DNA from: Arthrobacter glacialis
GTDB taxonomy: Bacteria > Actinomycetota > Actinomycetes > Actinomycetales > Micrococcaceae
Direction of reading: 5' to 3'
NCBI RefSeq assembly: GCF_002909445.1
Contig: NZ_PPXC01000019.1
Coordinates: 1-64,000, forward strand
DNA: 64,000 nt
In this document: positions 1-9,763 of the stretch, piece by piece
How the letters are laid out: each line of letters begins with the position of its first letter
Position numbering within the stretch: position 1 is the stretch's first letter
Notes under the pieces: model-generated
Told to the model about the DNA's origin: nothing
Databases searched by the model: none
The model's input: the letters and a program-made list of their open reading frames with translations, nothing else
Translations under genes and position numbers: made by a program

Positions 1-360
1 GAACTATGCGGACGCATGAAAAACTCCCCGGAAGTAAAGATCTGAATTAATCAGTCCAACTTCCGGGGAGCAGTTCACTGCTGAAGGAGCGTTTCGTGAT
101 TAAGCCCCGGATCTGAGCGAGGGTCTGAGGGGAGAAAGCGGTGAGGGGCCCAGTGTCTGCCGCGAGAGCGTGTGAAAGGGAGGGCAGACGGCCGTCGTTC
201 ATGTCCGCCGTGTCCCACGTCACCCGACGGGGTGAACGCATTTGGCTTGTATTGACAAGCAGTGTTCACGCTGCGATCACCGGCTTAAAACGGAAACTTT
301 CATCTGGCTCATTATCGTTCAAAAGGTGCCAACAACGGCACCAGAGACGAAAAAGAGATC
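1..360. other. Gene-free leader region upstream of the phosphodiesterase gene
   Basis: No convincing gene is present; short open frames here have no recognisable protein character. The stretch holds a strong hairpin at 24-70 (listed separately), a TTGACA hexamer near 252-257 that could be a -35 element, and a small GGTGCC/GGCACC inverted repeat near 325-342. The sequence just before the first gene (AAAGAGATC) can act as a weak ribosome binding site. Confidence 0.5.
24..70 (-). terminator. Hairpin, possible terminator for minus-strand transcription
   Basis: A perfect 12-bp inverted repeat (CTCCCCGGAAGT / ACTTCCGGGGAG) is separated by 23 bases. Read on the minus strand the stem is followed by TTTTT, as in a rho-independent terminator. 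No minus-strand gene lies to its right in this window, so its role is uncertain. Confidence 0.4.
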
Positions 361-2604
361 ATGCGCTCATCACATCGCGTCGTCCGCCCACTTGTAGTGA
401 CTGCCGCCGTGGCGGTGGCTGCCATGACGTTTTCACCCGCCGCCTCCGCAGCAGTCCCAGGCGCTCCCTATGAAGGACTGCCCTCGGGCACCAAGATCCA
501 GAAGTCGCTGGTGATCGGTCTTGACGGGGCTTCGATCAGCGTCATGGACAAGACGGAACTGCCGGCCATCGAGTCGGTCCGCACAGCGGGCATGACGGCC
601 GTCAGTAACCTCTTTGCCAACCCCATGGCGCCCACGGTCTCGGGACCGGGCTGGAGCTCCATTGCCACCGGCGCGTGGCCGGACAAGCACCAGGTGGTGG
701 ACAACAGCTTCACTGGCAACAACCTGGAACAGTTCACCAATTTCCAGGACCGCCTGGAACACAGCGACTCCGCCACGTCCACGCTGGTGGCCGGCACCTG
801 GGGACCCATCCCCGATATCATCTTCAACTCCGGCACGGACCTGAAAATCTCCGCTGGATCGGACAACAACACCACCGCCAAGGCTGTTGACTACCTCAAG
901 AATGGCAACCCGGACAGCACCTTCGTTCATCTTGACGACGTCGACGGCGCCGGCCACAACTCTGGCAGCAGCAGCGCCAACTACCAGGCGCAGTTGAAGA
1001 TCACCGACGCCAAGGTTGGCGAGATCCTCGCAGCCGTCAAGGCCCGCCCCAGCTACGCGGCGGAAGAGTGGCTCATTGTTGTCACGGCGGACCATGGCCA
1101 CACGCCCACCGGCGGCCATGGCGGCAGCACCCAGTTGGAACGCCAGTCCTTCGTCATCGCCCAGGGTTCCGGCATCCCCGCCAATTCCACGCGCGAGGAC
1201 GTCAAGGTCACGGACATCGCCCCCACAGTGCTCAAGCACCAGGGCGTGGCGATCGATCCGGCCTGGAACCTGGACGGCAAGCCCATCGACGAAATTGTCC
1301 CGGACGCCTTCGACACACTCCGCGGCCAGCTCAAGCCCCGCGCCGATGAAACAGCCGTGGGAGCGGACGTGCTCGGCTGGACCCACACAGCCCCCGAAGG
1401 CTGGAGCATCGACAATTCAGCCATGCCCACCGGCGGAATCGCCGAGTGGAGCGGCTGGTCCTTCGCCACCGACGAGTTCTGGACCAACATCGAGCGAAAC
1501 CAGGGCCGCGAAACCAGCGTCCGCAACCGCAACGTCTTTGCTGTGGCGGACTCGGATGAGTGGGATGACAAGTCCCACGCCGCCGGAAAATTTGATTCCA
1601 CCTTGGTCAGCCCCGCCTTCTCGCTCAACGGCAACCCTGCCGCCTCGGTGAACTTCGCCAGCAACTACCTCATCGACGGCCCCCAATCCGCTGAGGTCTT
1701 CATCAGCTTCGACGGCGGCACACCCCAGCTGCTCAAGGCCTACAAGATCGACACGAACAGGATGGAAAGCCTGCCGCTCGACATTCCCGCCGGCGCCAAG
1801 GAAGCACAGCTGCGCTTCAAGTACACCGGCACCAACAGTGCGTTCTGGACGGTTGATGCGGTCACGCTCACCCAGGAAGCCTGGACAGTCCCGGTCACCA
1901 CCGCCAGCATCGCACAAGCCCCCGCTTCGGGCTGGTACACCACTGCCCCGACCTTGACCTTGAGCGTGCACGGAGGCGCCGCGGCCCTGGCTGCAGAGTC
2001 CGGAATTCGCACCGAGTACCAGCTGAACGACGGCGAATGGGTCACCTACGTTGCTCCCATCCAGCTCGCCGACGGGGAGACCAAGGTGAACTACCGCTCC
2101 GTCAATGGTGGTAACGGTACCGAGGAGACCAAGACCTTGGGCACCATCAAAGTGGACACCGTGGCTCCTGCCTTGACCTCGGTGGCAGCGAACCGCACCG
2201 CTGTGGCTTCGGCAACGGATGCCGGCTCCGGCATCGCAACACTGGAATACAGCGTTGATGCCGGCTCCACTTGGGCGCCGTACACAGCAGCAGTGGTTGC
2301 CGGAAACAAGGCGGCGACCGTGTTGTTCCGAGCCACTGATGTGGCTGGCAACGCCACTGCAACGCAGGAAGTCCGGTTCGTGGCCGTGGGAGCGCCAAGC
2401 GAATCAGCACAACCCTCTCCGTCAACAAGTGCTCCCGGCAGCGCCACGGCTCCTGGCACTGCCGGCACAGATCATGCGGCGCAGGACTCGGGTGGGCTGG
2501 CTTCCACCGGTGCCAGCGGCGGCTTGATCTGGCTCTCCTCAGCGGCGCTCATGCTGGTGCTCGGCGGATTGGTGCTGCGCCTGCGCAAGCGAGCCCGCGC
2601 CTAG
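361..2604 (+). CDS. Secreted, wall-anchored alkaline-phosphatase-superfamily phosphodiesterase
   Basis: A 747-residue exported protein. Residues 1-30 form a signal peptide ending in an alanine-rich cleavage site. Residues about 50-330 look like the type I phosphodiesterase/nucleotide pyrophosphatase fold: an early GLDG motif, a Thr/Ser-rich nucleophile segment (PTVSGPGWSS), VHLDDVDGAGH and TADHGHTPTGGHGG, which supply the metal-binding Asp and His residues. Two beta-rich regions follow, the second resembling OmpL47/Ig-like repeats. The C-terminus has LASTG (about 713-717), a hydrophobic helix and a basic tail: a class E sortase sorting signal. It probably hydrolyses phosphodiesters or nucleotides at the cell surface; the substrate is unknown. 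It stands alone and is convergent with the next gene. Confidence 0.8.
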   Translation: MRSSHRVVRPLVVTAAVAVAAMTFSPAASAAVPGAPYEGLPSGTKIQKSLVIGLDGASISVMDKTELPAIESVRTAGMTAVSNLFANPMAPTVSGPGWSSIATGAWPDKHQVVDNSFTGNNLEQFTNFQDRLEHSDSATSTLVAGTWGPIPDIIFNSGTDLKISAGSDNNTTAKAVDYLKNGNPDSTFVHLDDVDGAGHNSGSSSANYQAQLKITDAKVGEILAAVKARPSYAAEEWLIVVTADHGHTPTGGHGGSTQLERQSFVIAQGSGIPANSTREDVKVTDIAPTVLKHQGVAIDPAWNLDGKPIDEIVPDAFDTLRGQLKPRADETAVGADVLGWTHTAPEGWSIDNSAMPTGGIAEWSGWSFATDEFWTNIERNQGRETSVRNRNVFAVADSDEWDDKSHAAGKFDSTLVSPAFSLNGNPAASVNFASNYLIDGPQSAEVFISFDGGTPQLLKAYKIDTNRMESLPLDIPAGAKEAQLRFKYTGTNSAFWTVDAVTLTQEAWTVPVTTASIAQAPASGWYTTAPTLTLSVHGGAAALAAESGIRTEYQLNDGEWVTYVAPIQLADGETKVNYRSVNGGNGTEETKTLGTIKVDTVAPALTSVAANRTAVASATDAGSGIATLEYSVDAGSTWAPYTAAVVAGNKAATVLFRATDVAGNATATQEVRFVAVGAPSESAQPSPSTSAPGSATAPGTAGTDHAAQDSGGLASTGASGGLIWLSSAALMLVLGGLVLRLRKRARA

Positions 2605-2630
2605 CAGGGCTCACGCCGCAAGACGATAAA

Positions 2631-2678
2631 GCAATGCCCCGTTGTCTGCCGCCCCTTGGCATGGCAGCGGGGCATTGC
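2631..2678. terminator. Bidirectional terminator between convergent genes
   Basis: Perfect 11-bp arms (GCAATGCCCCG / CGGGGCATTGC) flank a loop with further partial pairing. The hairpin lies between the 3' ends of two convergent genes, which fits a shared terminator. Confidence 0.6.
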
Positions 2679-2689
2679 CCGTTCCATGG

Positions 2690-2929
2690 TTATTCGCTGA
2701 TCTTGATCCCCAGGAAGCCCGTGGTCCTCAACAGGTGGATGATGCGCTGAATGGAGCCGGTCAGGCACACAACTCCGCCACCCACCACGGCCAGCAGCAG
2801 CGCAATGAGCACCGCCGTGTTGTAGGACCCGGGAGGGAAGACTATAAGACCGGCAATGCCGGCAGTCATGATGGCCCCGCCAATGAGCATGAGTTTGATG
2901 CCGGGGCGTCGCCTTGGTGTGTCAGCCAT
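2690..2929 (-). CDS. Small two-helix membrane protein, unknown function
   Basis: A 79-residue protein with two hydrophobic segments (about residues 12-30 and 37-58) and short charged ends. The start at 2929 was chosen because upstream residues in the longer frame look non-coding and the chosen start gives a basic N-terminus (MADTPRRRPG) directly before the first helix. No clear ribosome binding site precedes it. The family was not recognised. It is a monocistronic gene facing the phosphodiesterase. Confidence 0.6.
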   Translation of the reverse strand: MADTPRRRPGIKLMLIGGAIMTAGIAGLIVFPPGSYNTAVLIALLLAVVGGGVVCLTGSIQRIIHLLRTTGFLGIKISE

Positions 2930-3144
2930 GGTAGAAAAATCTAGCACCAAAGATTCAGGCCCTTGACACAAGCCAGCCATAAGTCGAAATTGCGCAAGCC
3001 CGCCCCTATGCTGGGGCATACGACAGTTTTTTGTGCGGGGGGTCACAGTGCTGCTCGTGGCATTTGTGTTTGGCCGTCAAGGCAGCGCACAAGGAAATTG
3101 ACGCTGAAATTGGCGACTCCCACACAGAATCATTGAGGAAATCC

Positions 3145-5001
3145 GTGTCAAAACGTTCAGCTGTCTTCAGCCGTGCCCACGGCGTCCCATCACCTGCTGC
3201 GAGCGTAGTTGCTGTGCTGGCCGGGGTGGCACTGCTGCTGAACGGTTGTGCGCTGATGCCTGACGCCAAGGCCGCCTCACAGGAGACCCGGACAACAGCC
3301 CAAGGGGCTGTGCTGGAACTTGCTGGCGCAACCATCACCGTGCCCGGCACAGCAGTGGCCACGGACACGGCTGTGAGCGCCTCGCTGGGAAGGCCAGCGG
3401 CGGCGCCCCAGGACGGCGGCGTACTCAGGACGGTGAGTCAGAAACTGCAGCTGACTTTGGGCGCACCACTGGCCGATGGTGCTGCCATGAGCGTGACGCT
3501 CACACTGGATCCGCAAGAATACGCAAAGGGCTTCAGCCCCAGCGTTGATTCCCTGGCACTGGTCCACCAACGCAAGGATGCCGCCGAACCGGAATTAATG
3601 AGAGTGGCGTGGAATCCAGACACCAAGGAAGTTAATGCCCAGGTGCCAGCTGATGGTGAGTTTTGGGCTGTCCACGTTGACGTTTCCCAAGTATTGAAAA
3701 CCGTGCAATCCGGTGTGGAGAAAACCGCGGAAATGGCGGCCAGCAAGCCAAGCTGCGTGGGGCAACAGGCAGCGGCTGCGGGCATGACATTTGATGCACC
3801 CTCTCCGGCGGGCGCCTGGATTTGTTTGCGTGAGTCCACCGGCAAGGTGGTGGTTTCCGTGAGCGCCAGTACGTCAGTTCCGCTGCGTCTGGCCACGGCC
3901 GAACAGCGATTTGGCGCTGCTGTGCCCAATCCCACGATACTTAACCCGTACTTTCAGCAGGTGTTCACACCGCTGGTGAAAGGCGCCAACGCGCGGGCGG
4001 GTGCCGTGCCCGGGGCCGCCGTGGAATTTGAGCTGTCGGCCGCCGGGGCTGATCAGACGGAGTGGACATTCCAGCCATACCCTGCCTTGTTCTTACTCAA
4101 CTACCTCAGCATCATGGTGGCTGCCACTCTTGAGAGCCAGGAGAACCTAGAGGACTTTGATGCCACCACCGCCGCGTGTGTGGCTCCACTGGTGGACACC
4201 ACCATGGAACAAATCTCCCTGGCCAGCAGCTGGGCTGTGCCGTTTGTCGAAGGCTTCATGGATTGTGTCGCCAAAACGGTGCAGATCAGTCCGCGGATGG
4301 ATGTGATTCTTGGCTCGCTCAATGCCGTCCCGGAACTGGTGGCCAGCTCCGCAGCTGCGCTGTGGGAGCAGGGGTTTCTGGGGGAGCAGGCAAGGGAGAG
4401 TGTCACAGTGAACATTGCAGGCACCATGCAATGGGCCAGGTATTCCGGGACCCTGAATGCGGCCAAAATCAGTTTTGAACACCCGGCCGGCTGGACCGTC
4501 ATGGATGGCTCAATCAACCAGCAGTTTGGGCAGCGCAACAGCGTGGTGGTTTACGATCACAGCGGCAGCAAGAAAGCTGAACTCACGGTCATGGACAGCG
4601 TCCACGCGGGCATCGCCGGGACGCTGGTGCCCGTGACGGTGCTTGGCACCGTAGCTGGAGGCGCCAAGCTTTCGGCCCCGGCACCGTTCGCTGTCCAGTC
4701 CTTGGCCATGGACTTGGGTGGCAAGGACCAGCTGCGCAAAAGCAACCTGTGGCCGCAGAATGTCAAGCTGGCCGCGTCCATCAGTGCCGCCGCCGCTGAA
4801 CCCACCCAGCGGGCACCAGGTCAGCTCACCGGAACGGTCACGGTGGAAACTGGGGTGAAGTCTGCCGTCCACAACACAACCACGCGCCAGGTCAGCTTCA
4901 GCCACGTGAGCAATTTTGATGACATGGCGTCGGCACAAAACTATGCCGGGGGAAGCGAATTCGCAGCCATCCAAAAAATGCTGGCCTCGTTCACGGGCTA
5001 A
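3145..5001 (+). CDS. Large secreted lipoprotein of unknown function
   Basis: A 618-residue protein beginning at GTG 3145, preceded by GAGGAA at a short spacing. The N-terminus has a basic segment, a hydrophobic helix and a lipobox (LNGC, Cys35), so it should be an exported, lipid-anchored protein. The mature part is about 580 residues, beta-rich and Ala/Val/Thr-rich, with only a few cysteines and no motif I can assign. It stands alone; the next gene follows after about 80 bp in the same direction and looks unrelated. Confidence 0.7.
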   Translation: MSKRSAVFSRAHGVPSPAASVVAVLAGVALLLNGCALMPDAKAASQETRTTAQGAVLELAGATITVPGTAVATDTAVSASLGRPAAAPQDGGVLRTVSQKLQLTLGAPLADGAAMSVTLTLDPQEYAKGFSPSVDSLALVHQRKDAAEPELMRVAWNPDTKEVNAQVPADGEFWAVHVDVSQVLKTVQSGVEKTAEMAASKPSCVGQQAAAAGMTFDAPSPAGAWICLRESTGKVVVSVSASTSVPLRLATAEQRFGAAVPNPTILNPYFQQVFTPLVKGANARAGAVPGAAVEFELSAAGADQTEWTFQPYPALFLLNYLSIMVAATLESQENLEDFDATTAACVAPLVDTTMEQISLASSWAVPFVEGFMDCVAKTVQISPRMDVILGSLNAVPELVASSAAALWEQGFLGEQARESVTVNIAGTMQWARYSGTLNAAKISFEHPAGWTVMDGSINQQFGQRNSVVVYDHSGSKKAELTVMDSVHAGIAGTLVPVTVLGTVAGGAKLSAPAPFAVQSLAMDLGGKDQLRKSNLWPQNVKLAASISAAAAEPTQRAPGQLTGTVTVETGVKSAVHNTTTRQVSFSHVSNFDDMASAQNYAGGSEFAAIQKMLASFTG

Positions 5002-5078
5002 ACTAGGGCGTTAGTCCTGTCCTGTGGGCACTCGCCAGCACTGCTTGGCCCCGGCAATCATTCGAGGAGCCCCACCCC

Positions 5079-6218
5079 ATGAGCATTGAACCATTGCCGC
5101 CGTCGAATACCATTTCCTGGACGCACGGCGAGGCGCAGCACAACGCCCCGTGGTACTCAGCCAGCGGTGCCGCAGCGCCCCAAAAGGTCCAGGCCGTGGA
5201 TGACTCCGTGACCGCCGACGACGCCTACCGCCTGGCCGCCCAGGGCACAGCATTGTTGTGGCAGGGTGATTATCACAATGCCCGCCAGCTGCTCTCAGCC
5301 ATGGCCCGGCGCCTGCCCACCTTTTCCCGGCACGACGGCGAAAGCGTCGCCCAAGCCTTCTACCGCTACCGCCAGGGACGGACACAAAGGGCAAGGATGC
5401 TGGGCCTTGTGCTGGTCCCCTTGGAGCCCGGCCCGGCCGTTGCCTTGCGCCGCGCCCCGGACGTTTCAGCAGCCTGGCAAGCCGCTGCCGGTGACGTGGA
5501 CACCCTGACGGTTGCCCCGTTGCAGGACGTGCTCGGCGCCGTGGGCGCTTTCGAATGGCGCCGCAACGGATTGTTTGTGCAGGAACTCGATGACCTCATC
5601 TACCCGCACTATGGGACGTTTGCGCCCATCCGCAGCGAATACTTGGCGTTGGTGGCGCAGGCGCCCCTGCCAACCAGAGAGCTGGCCTTTGACATTGGCA
5701 CGGGCACCGGGGTGCTGGCGGCCATTTTGGCCAAGCGCGGGGTGAAGACTGTCATTGCCACGGACAGTGAACCACGGGCCATTGCCTGCGTCCAAGACAA
5801 CATGGAACGCCTGGGTCTGGCCGACGCCGTGGAAGCGAGCCTGACCAACATGTTCCCGGACGGGCGTGCGCCCCTGGTGGTGTGCAACCCGCCGTGGCTG
5901 CCCGGAACGGCCAATACGTTGTTGGACAACGCCGTATACGATCCCAAGAGCCGCATGCTCAAGGCCTTCCTGACGGGCTTGGGCGGACACCTGGAACCCG
6001 GGGGAGAGGGCTGGCTGATCATTTCAGACCTGGCCGAGCACCTTGGCCTGCGCTCACGAGAAGAACTGCTCGGGTGGATCGAGAAAGCTGGGCTCACGGT
6101 GCTGGATAAGGTGGACACACCAGCCAAACACCCGCGCTCCATGGACAGCAGCGACCCGTTCTTTGACGCCCGCAGCAAGGAAGTTACGTCCTTGTGGAGG
6201 CTCGGCGAACAGGTGTAG
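5079..6218 (+). CDS. Class I SAM-dependent methyltransferase (HemK/RsmC-like small domain)
   Basis: A 379-residue cytoplasmic protein. Residues about 1-170 form an N-terminal domain I cannot assign. From about 200 there is a Rossmann methyltransferase core with the SAM-binding motif DIGTGTGVLAA, an acidic strand end (ATDSEP) and the catalytic VVCNPPWLPG motif. The NPPW signature is typical of enzymes methylating amino groups of nucleic-acid bases or glutamine side chains, so the target could be rRNA, DNA or a protein. The stop lies 3 bp from the stop of the convergent DUF3515 gene. Confidence 0.75.
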   Translation: MSIEPLPPSNTISWTHGEAQHNAPWYSASGAAAPQKVQAVDDSVTADDAYRLAAQGTALLWQGDYHNARQLLSAMARRLPTFSRHDGESVAQAFYRYRQGRTQRARMLGLVLVPLEPGPAVALRRAPDVSAAWQAAAGDVDTLTVAPLQDVLGAVGAFEWRRNGLFVQELDDLIYPHYGTFAPIRSEYLALVAQAPLPTRELAFDIGTGTGVLAAILAKRGVKTVIATDSEPRAIACVQDNMERLGLADAVEASLTNMFPDGRAPLVVCNPPWLPGTANTLLDNAVYDPKSRMLKAFLTGLGGHLEPGGEGWLIISDLAEHLGLRSREELLGWIEKAGLTVLDKVDTPAKHPRSMDSSDPFFDARSKEVTSLWRLGEQV

Positions 6219-6221
6219 CAG

Positions 6222-6707
6222 CTAGCTCTTAGGGGTTTCCAAGTCCCCGGCGCCTACGCAGCTGCGGGTGGCTGGAATCTTCGCAGCCGCGGCAGAAATC
6301 TGCGTCAAGACGGTGTCCGAGGGAATCGTGTTCTCCTTTAGCACCAGTTCGGTGGCCGGGGTGCGCCCGTACGTGGTGATGGTCCATGTTTCCTCTTTTT
6401 GCTTCAGGACCCAGTCCACGCCGTTGACGCTCACGCACTTGTCCGTTGTGGGTCCGAGTACCGTCACACCGCAGCGCAACACCACCAGGGACGGCTCGCC
6501 CCAAGCTGCCGTGGCCTGGCTTGTGGTGGTCCGGCGCTTGGCGTCGGCCAAGGAATCCGGCAGCGCCACCATCATGGGGGCACACGCCGGATTGTTGGCG
6601 TCCTCGGCGGCGGTGATGGTCACGGACGGTGCACAGGCCGTCATGACAAGCAGGGAAGCGGCCGCCAGGGCCACAAGTGGACGGCGGGAAGGCACAGACA
6701 AACGCAT
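6222..6707 (-). CDS. DUF3515 family lipoprotein
   Basis: A 161-residue exported protein. The N-terminus (MRLSVPSRRP, then a hydrophobic helix) ends in a lipobox-like VMTAC with Cys25. The remainder matches the actinobacterial DUF3515 pattern: an early ACAPMMVALPDSL segment, an RRTT segment, a Cys in VLRCGV, a WV..K..ETWTITTYGR segment and a late conserved Cys (RSCVGAGD). Members are often coded near ddl or thiL; here it is about 15 kb from thiL. The role is unknown; it is probably an envelope protein. Confidence 0.75.
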   Translation of the reverse strand: MRLSVPSRRPLVALAAASLLVMTACAPSVTITAAEDANNPACAPMMVALPDSLADAKRRTTTSQATAAWGEPSLVVLRCGVTVLGPTTDKCVSVNGVDWVLKQKEETWTITTYGRTPATELVLKENTIPSDTVLTQISAAAAKIPATRSCVGAGDLETPKS

Positions 6708-6880
6708 GCTTCAAGCCTAGCTGCTGGCCACCGCGTTAATTGCCGCAGTGTACGCCCGGCCAGGCAAGGCGGTGGTCAGCCCGGCCCGGGCCAGTGGTAA
6801 TCTCTGACGGGCGGACAGGCCCGGCACTGCAACGCGCAAACGGCCCCGGAAGACGGTGCCCCGAAAGACGGTTGGATCCT

Positions 6881-7636
6881 ATGAACTACCTGAGCATCAA
6901 CGGCGAAGAATTGTATTCGGAAGTTGCCGGCGCGGGAGATGCGGTCCTATTGCTGCATGGGGGTTTCTGCTCCCTGGAGTCGCTGCGCGGGCAGTTTGAT
7001 GAGTTGGCGCAGAACTACCAGGTCTTTGCCTTTGAACGGTCCGGCCACGGGCGTTCGGCTGACATCAACGCCGACTACAGCTACGCCCGCGGCATTGCTG
7101 ACACTCTCGCCTATCTTGACGCCCACGGCCTGCAATCGGTGCATGTGATCGGCTACAGCGACGGCGCGATCATTGGCCTGATGCTGGCACTGGAACATCC
7201 GCAGCGGGTGCGCTCGCTTGTGGCCATCAGCGCCAACCTTGATCCCGCCGTCTTCACCCCCGCAGCCGGCAACGGCCCCCGGCTGGATTCCCCGCCGTCG
7301 TCCGCGCAGGGGGAAGTGAAGCCGGATCTGGAACGAATGCACTATGGGCGACTCTCCCCGGATGGTGCCGGCCATGCCGACGCCGTCCTCGCCAAACTCA
7401 TGCGGCTGTGGACCAGCGAGCCCCAGATCGATCCTGCCAGCCTGGCTGCCGTCACCGCACCGACGCTCATCATGTCCGGGGACCGGGACTCGATCCCGCC
7501 GGCCCACAGCCTGCTGATCGCGGCGTCGATTCCGGGCGCGCAGCTGTCCATAGTGCCCGGAACCGGCCACGGACTGATTGCCGAGCGCCCGGAACTGATC
7601 GGCACCCTCGTCCGGGACTTTCTGGCCCAGCTTTGA
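6881..7636 (+). CDS. Alpha/beta-fold hydrolase
   Basis: A 251-residue protein with the alpha/beta hydrolase plan: oxyanion strand LLLHGGFCS, nucleophile elbow GYSDGA (Ser), an acid on the MSGDRDSIPPAH segment and the catalytic His in GTGHGLIAERPEL. ATG 6881 was chosen because MNYLSINGEELY begins the conserved first strand; the in-frame extension upstream (from 6740) is Gly/Arg/Pro-rich and looks non-coding. The substrate cannot be deduced. It ends 21 bp before the convergent iron-transport operon. Confidence 0.75.
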   Translation: MNYLSINGEELYSEVAGAGDAVLLLHGGFCSLESLRGQFDELAQNYQVFAFERSGHGRSADINADYSYARGIADTLAYLDAHGLQSVHVIGYSDGAIIGLMLALEHPQRVRSLVAISANLDPAVFTPAAGNGPRLDSPPSSAQGEVKPDLERMHYGRLSPDGAGHADAVLAKLMRLWTSEPQIDPASLAAVTAPTLIMSGDRDSIPPAHSLLIAASIPGAQLSIVPGTGHGLIAERPELIGTLVRDFLAQL

Positions 7637-7657
7637 CCTTGCTCCAACCGCTGGCCG

Positions 7658-9763
7658 CTAACCCCGCGAGCGTCGCAGCAGCCACACAAAGTAGGGGCCG
7701 CCGATCAAGGCAATCATGAGCCCGGCCGGGATCTGGGCGGGCGAAATCAGGGTCCGGCCCAGAATGTCGGCGACGGACACCAACAGCGCGCCCAGCAGCA
7801 TCGAGACCGGGATGAGCCGGCCATGCCGGGCACCAACCAGGGCCCGGGCCAGGTGCGGAGCCACCAGCCCCACAAAGCCGACGGCGCCAATCGCCACCAC
7901 GCTCAGGGACGCCAGAACGGCGGCCGCAGCCAGCAGCAGCAGGCGCGTGCGCTCGGATCTGATCCCGAGGATGCGCGGGGTGTCCTCATCGATGGCCAGC
8001 AGATCCAGCTGGCGGCGCATCATGAACAACAACGGCACCGCCACAAGCAGCCCCAAGGCCACCGGGGCAACATCGGGAAACGTCCGGCCGTAAGTGGTTC
8101 CGGAGAGCCAGGTCAGGATCCGGGGAGTGTTCCACGGATCGGCACGCAACAGCAGAAACGTTGTCAAGGCGCTGAGCCCATAACCGCACCCAATGCCGAT
8201 CAACACAAAACGATCCGGCAGGAATCCGCCGCGCCACGCCAACAGGGCGATCAAAGCGAAGGTGGCCAAGCCCATCACCACCGCCATGATGATCAGGAGG
8301 GGGCGTCCGCCAGCCCCCGAGGTCACCACACTGACGGCACCCAAACCTGCGCCGGCCGTAATGCCGAGCAACCCCGGCTCCGCGAGGGGATTGCGAACGG
8401 TGGCTTGAACCACGCAGCCAGCCAAGCCCAGTGCAGCACCGGCCAGGGCGGCAGCAGCCACCCGCGGGCCGCGTTCATCCAGGGCACGGCCAATCAAGTC
8501 AGGCGCGGCACCTTGGAGCCACAGCGCAATGTCACCCAGCCGCAGCCACAAACTGCCTGCCAACAGACCCATGACAACGGCCACGAGGAGTAGCACCGCG
8601 GCAATCGAAAGGGCCGCCAGGAAGCGGCGGCGGGAGTGGATGCCGACCCGGGCATGGGGTGGCTGGCGGATGGGGCCCGAATCACGCATTCGCATCGCGA
8701 GGATGACGATCAGAACGGCACCGAGCATCGCCGTGGGAATGCCGGTCGGGATGGAGGTGGCACCTTCGGCGCTGAGAATGCCGCGCAGCACGGCGTCGGC
8801 GAGCAGGATCAACAGCGCGCCAAGCAGCCCGGACAGCGGCACCAGGAACAGGTGCCGGTGCAGCGCCTGGACGCGGTTGGCGATGAGGCGGGCCAGTACT
8901 GGGGCACCGAGGCCCACAAAAGCGATGGGGCCGGCTAGAGTCACCGAGATGCTGGTCAGCAGCACGGCGCAGATCACGGCGATGAGCCGGGTTGAACGGA
9001 TCGGCACACCGAGTGTTGCGGCGGTGTCGTCGCCCAATTTCAGGACGTCGAGCCGCCGGCACAACAAAAATGCCACGCACAAGACCACGATGATGACAGG
9101 GGCGGCCCGGACCGAGGCGTCAACGTTGAGTTGGGCCAGCGAGCCGCTGCCCCACGCGAACAGGCCCGTGGTGTTTTCCTTGAACAGGATCAACAGCATG
9201 GCCGTGGCAGCATCCAAGGCCATGGCCGTGGCCGAACCGGCCAGGATGAGCCGGGTGGTTCCGTTGCCGGCGCTGTTGCCGGCCAGACCCAGGACCAGGG
9301 CGGCGGCCAGCAGGCCGCCGACAAAGGCAACGCCGCTGGACGCCCACAACGGCACGGCCAAGCCAAAGGCTGCCACGAGCGAGAGCGCAAAGTAGGAGCC
9401 TGCTGTGACGGCCAAGGTGTCCGGGGACGCCAGCACGTTTCGGGTGATCGATTGCAGCAGTACGCCAGCGACACCGAGGGCAAAGCCCACGGCGACGCCG
9501 GCGAACAAGCGGGGGAGGCGCGAGCCGGTCAGCACGTCGATGACCGGCACGCCGCCCACCTTCTCTTGCGCCCCGGTGACCAGGCGCAGCAGCTCCGCCG
9601 GGCCCACGCCGGAGGTGCCCTGGGTCATGTGCCACAGACCCACGGCCACGATCGCGAGGACCAGGACGGCCAGAACGCCAACCCCCGCGGCAGTGTCGCG
9701 GGGGTTGGCGTGAAGCTTTTGGGACAGGCTCCCAGGTGCTGCAGTGGGGGTGAGAGTGTTCAC
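7658..9763 (-). CDS. Iron-siderophore ABC transporter permease, two FecCD domains in one chain
   Basis: A 701-residue integral membrane protein made of two homologous FecCD halves (about 1-350 and 365-701), each with around nine or ten hydrophobic helices. Matching conserved loops occur in both halves: GVAGVLLQSITRNVLASPDT in the first and GLAGCVVQATVRNPLAEP in the second. It therefore supplies both permease subunits, as in FhuB, where most systems use two genes. It imports ferric siderophores together with the ATPase and binding protein upstream. Its start overlaps the binding-protein stop by 4 bp (ATGA-type coupling), marking an operon. Confidence 0.9.
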   Translation of the reverse strand: MNTLTPTAAPGSLSQKLHANPRDTAAGVGVLAVLVLAIVAVGLWHMTQGTSGVGPAELLRLVTGAQEKVGGVPVIDVLTGSRLPRLFAGVAVGFALGVAGVLLQSITRNVLASPDTLAVTAGSYFALSLVAAFGLAVPLWASSGVAFVGGLLAAALVLGLAGNSAGNGTTRLILAGSATAMALDAATAMLLILFKENTTGLFAWGSGSLAQLNVDASVRAAPVIIVVLCVAFLLCRRLDVLKLGDDTAATLGVPIRSTRLIAVICAVLLTSISVTLAGPIAFVGLGAPVLARLIANRVQALHRHLFLVPLSGLLGALLILLADAVLRGILSAEGATSIPTGIPTAMLGAVLIVILAMRMRDSGPIRQPPHARVGIHSRRRFLAALSIAAVLLLVAVVMGLLAGSLWLRLGDIALWLQGAAPDLIGRALDERGPRVAAAALAGAALGLAGCVVQATVRNPLAEPGLLGITAGAGLGAVSVVTSGAGGRPLLIIMAVVMGLATFALIALLAWRGGFLPDRFVLIGIGCGYGLSALTTFLLLRADPWNTPRILTWLSGTTYGRTFPDVAPVALGLLVAVPLLFMMRRQLDLLAIDEDTPRILGIRSERTRLLLLAAAAVLASLSVVAIGAVGFVGLVAPHLARALVGARHGRLIPVSMLLGALLVSVADILGRTLISPAQIPAGLMIALIGGPYFVWLLRRSRG

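Noticed and set aside
141-473. A 110-codon open frame before and into the phosphodiesterase gene
   Set aside because: It overlaps the signal peptide of the real gene in another frame and its Arg/Ser-rich sequence looks non-coding.
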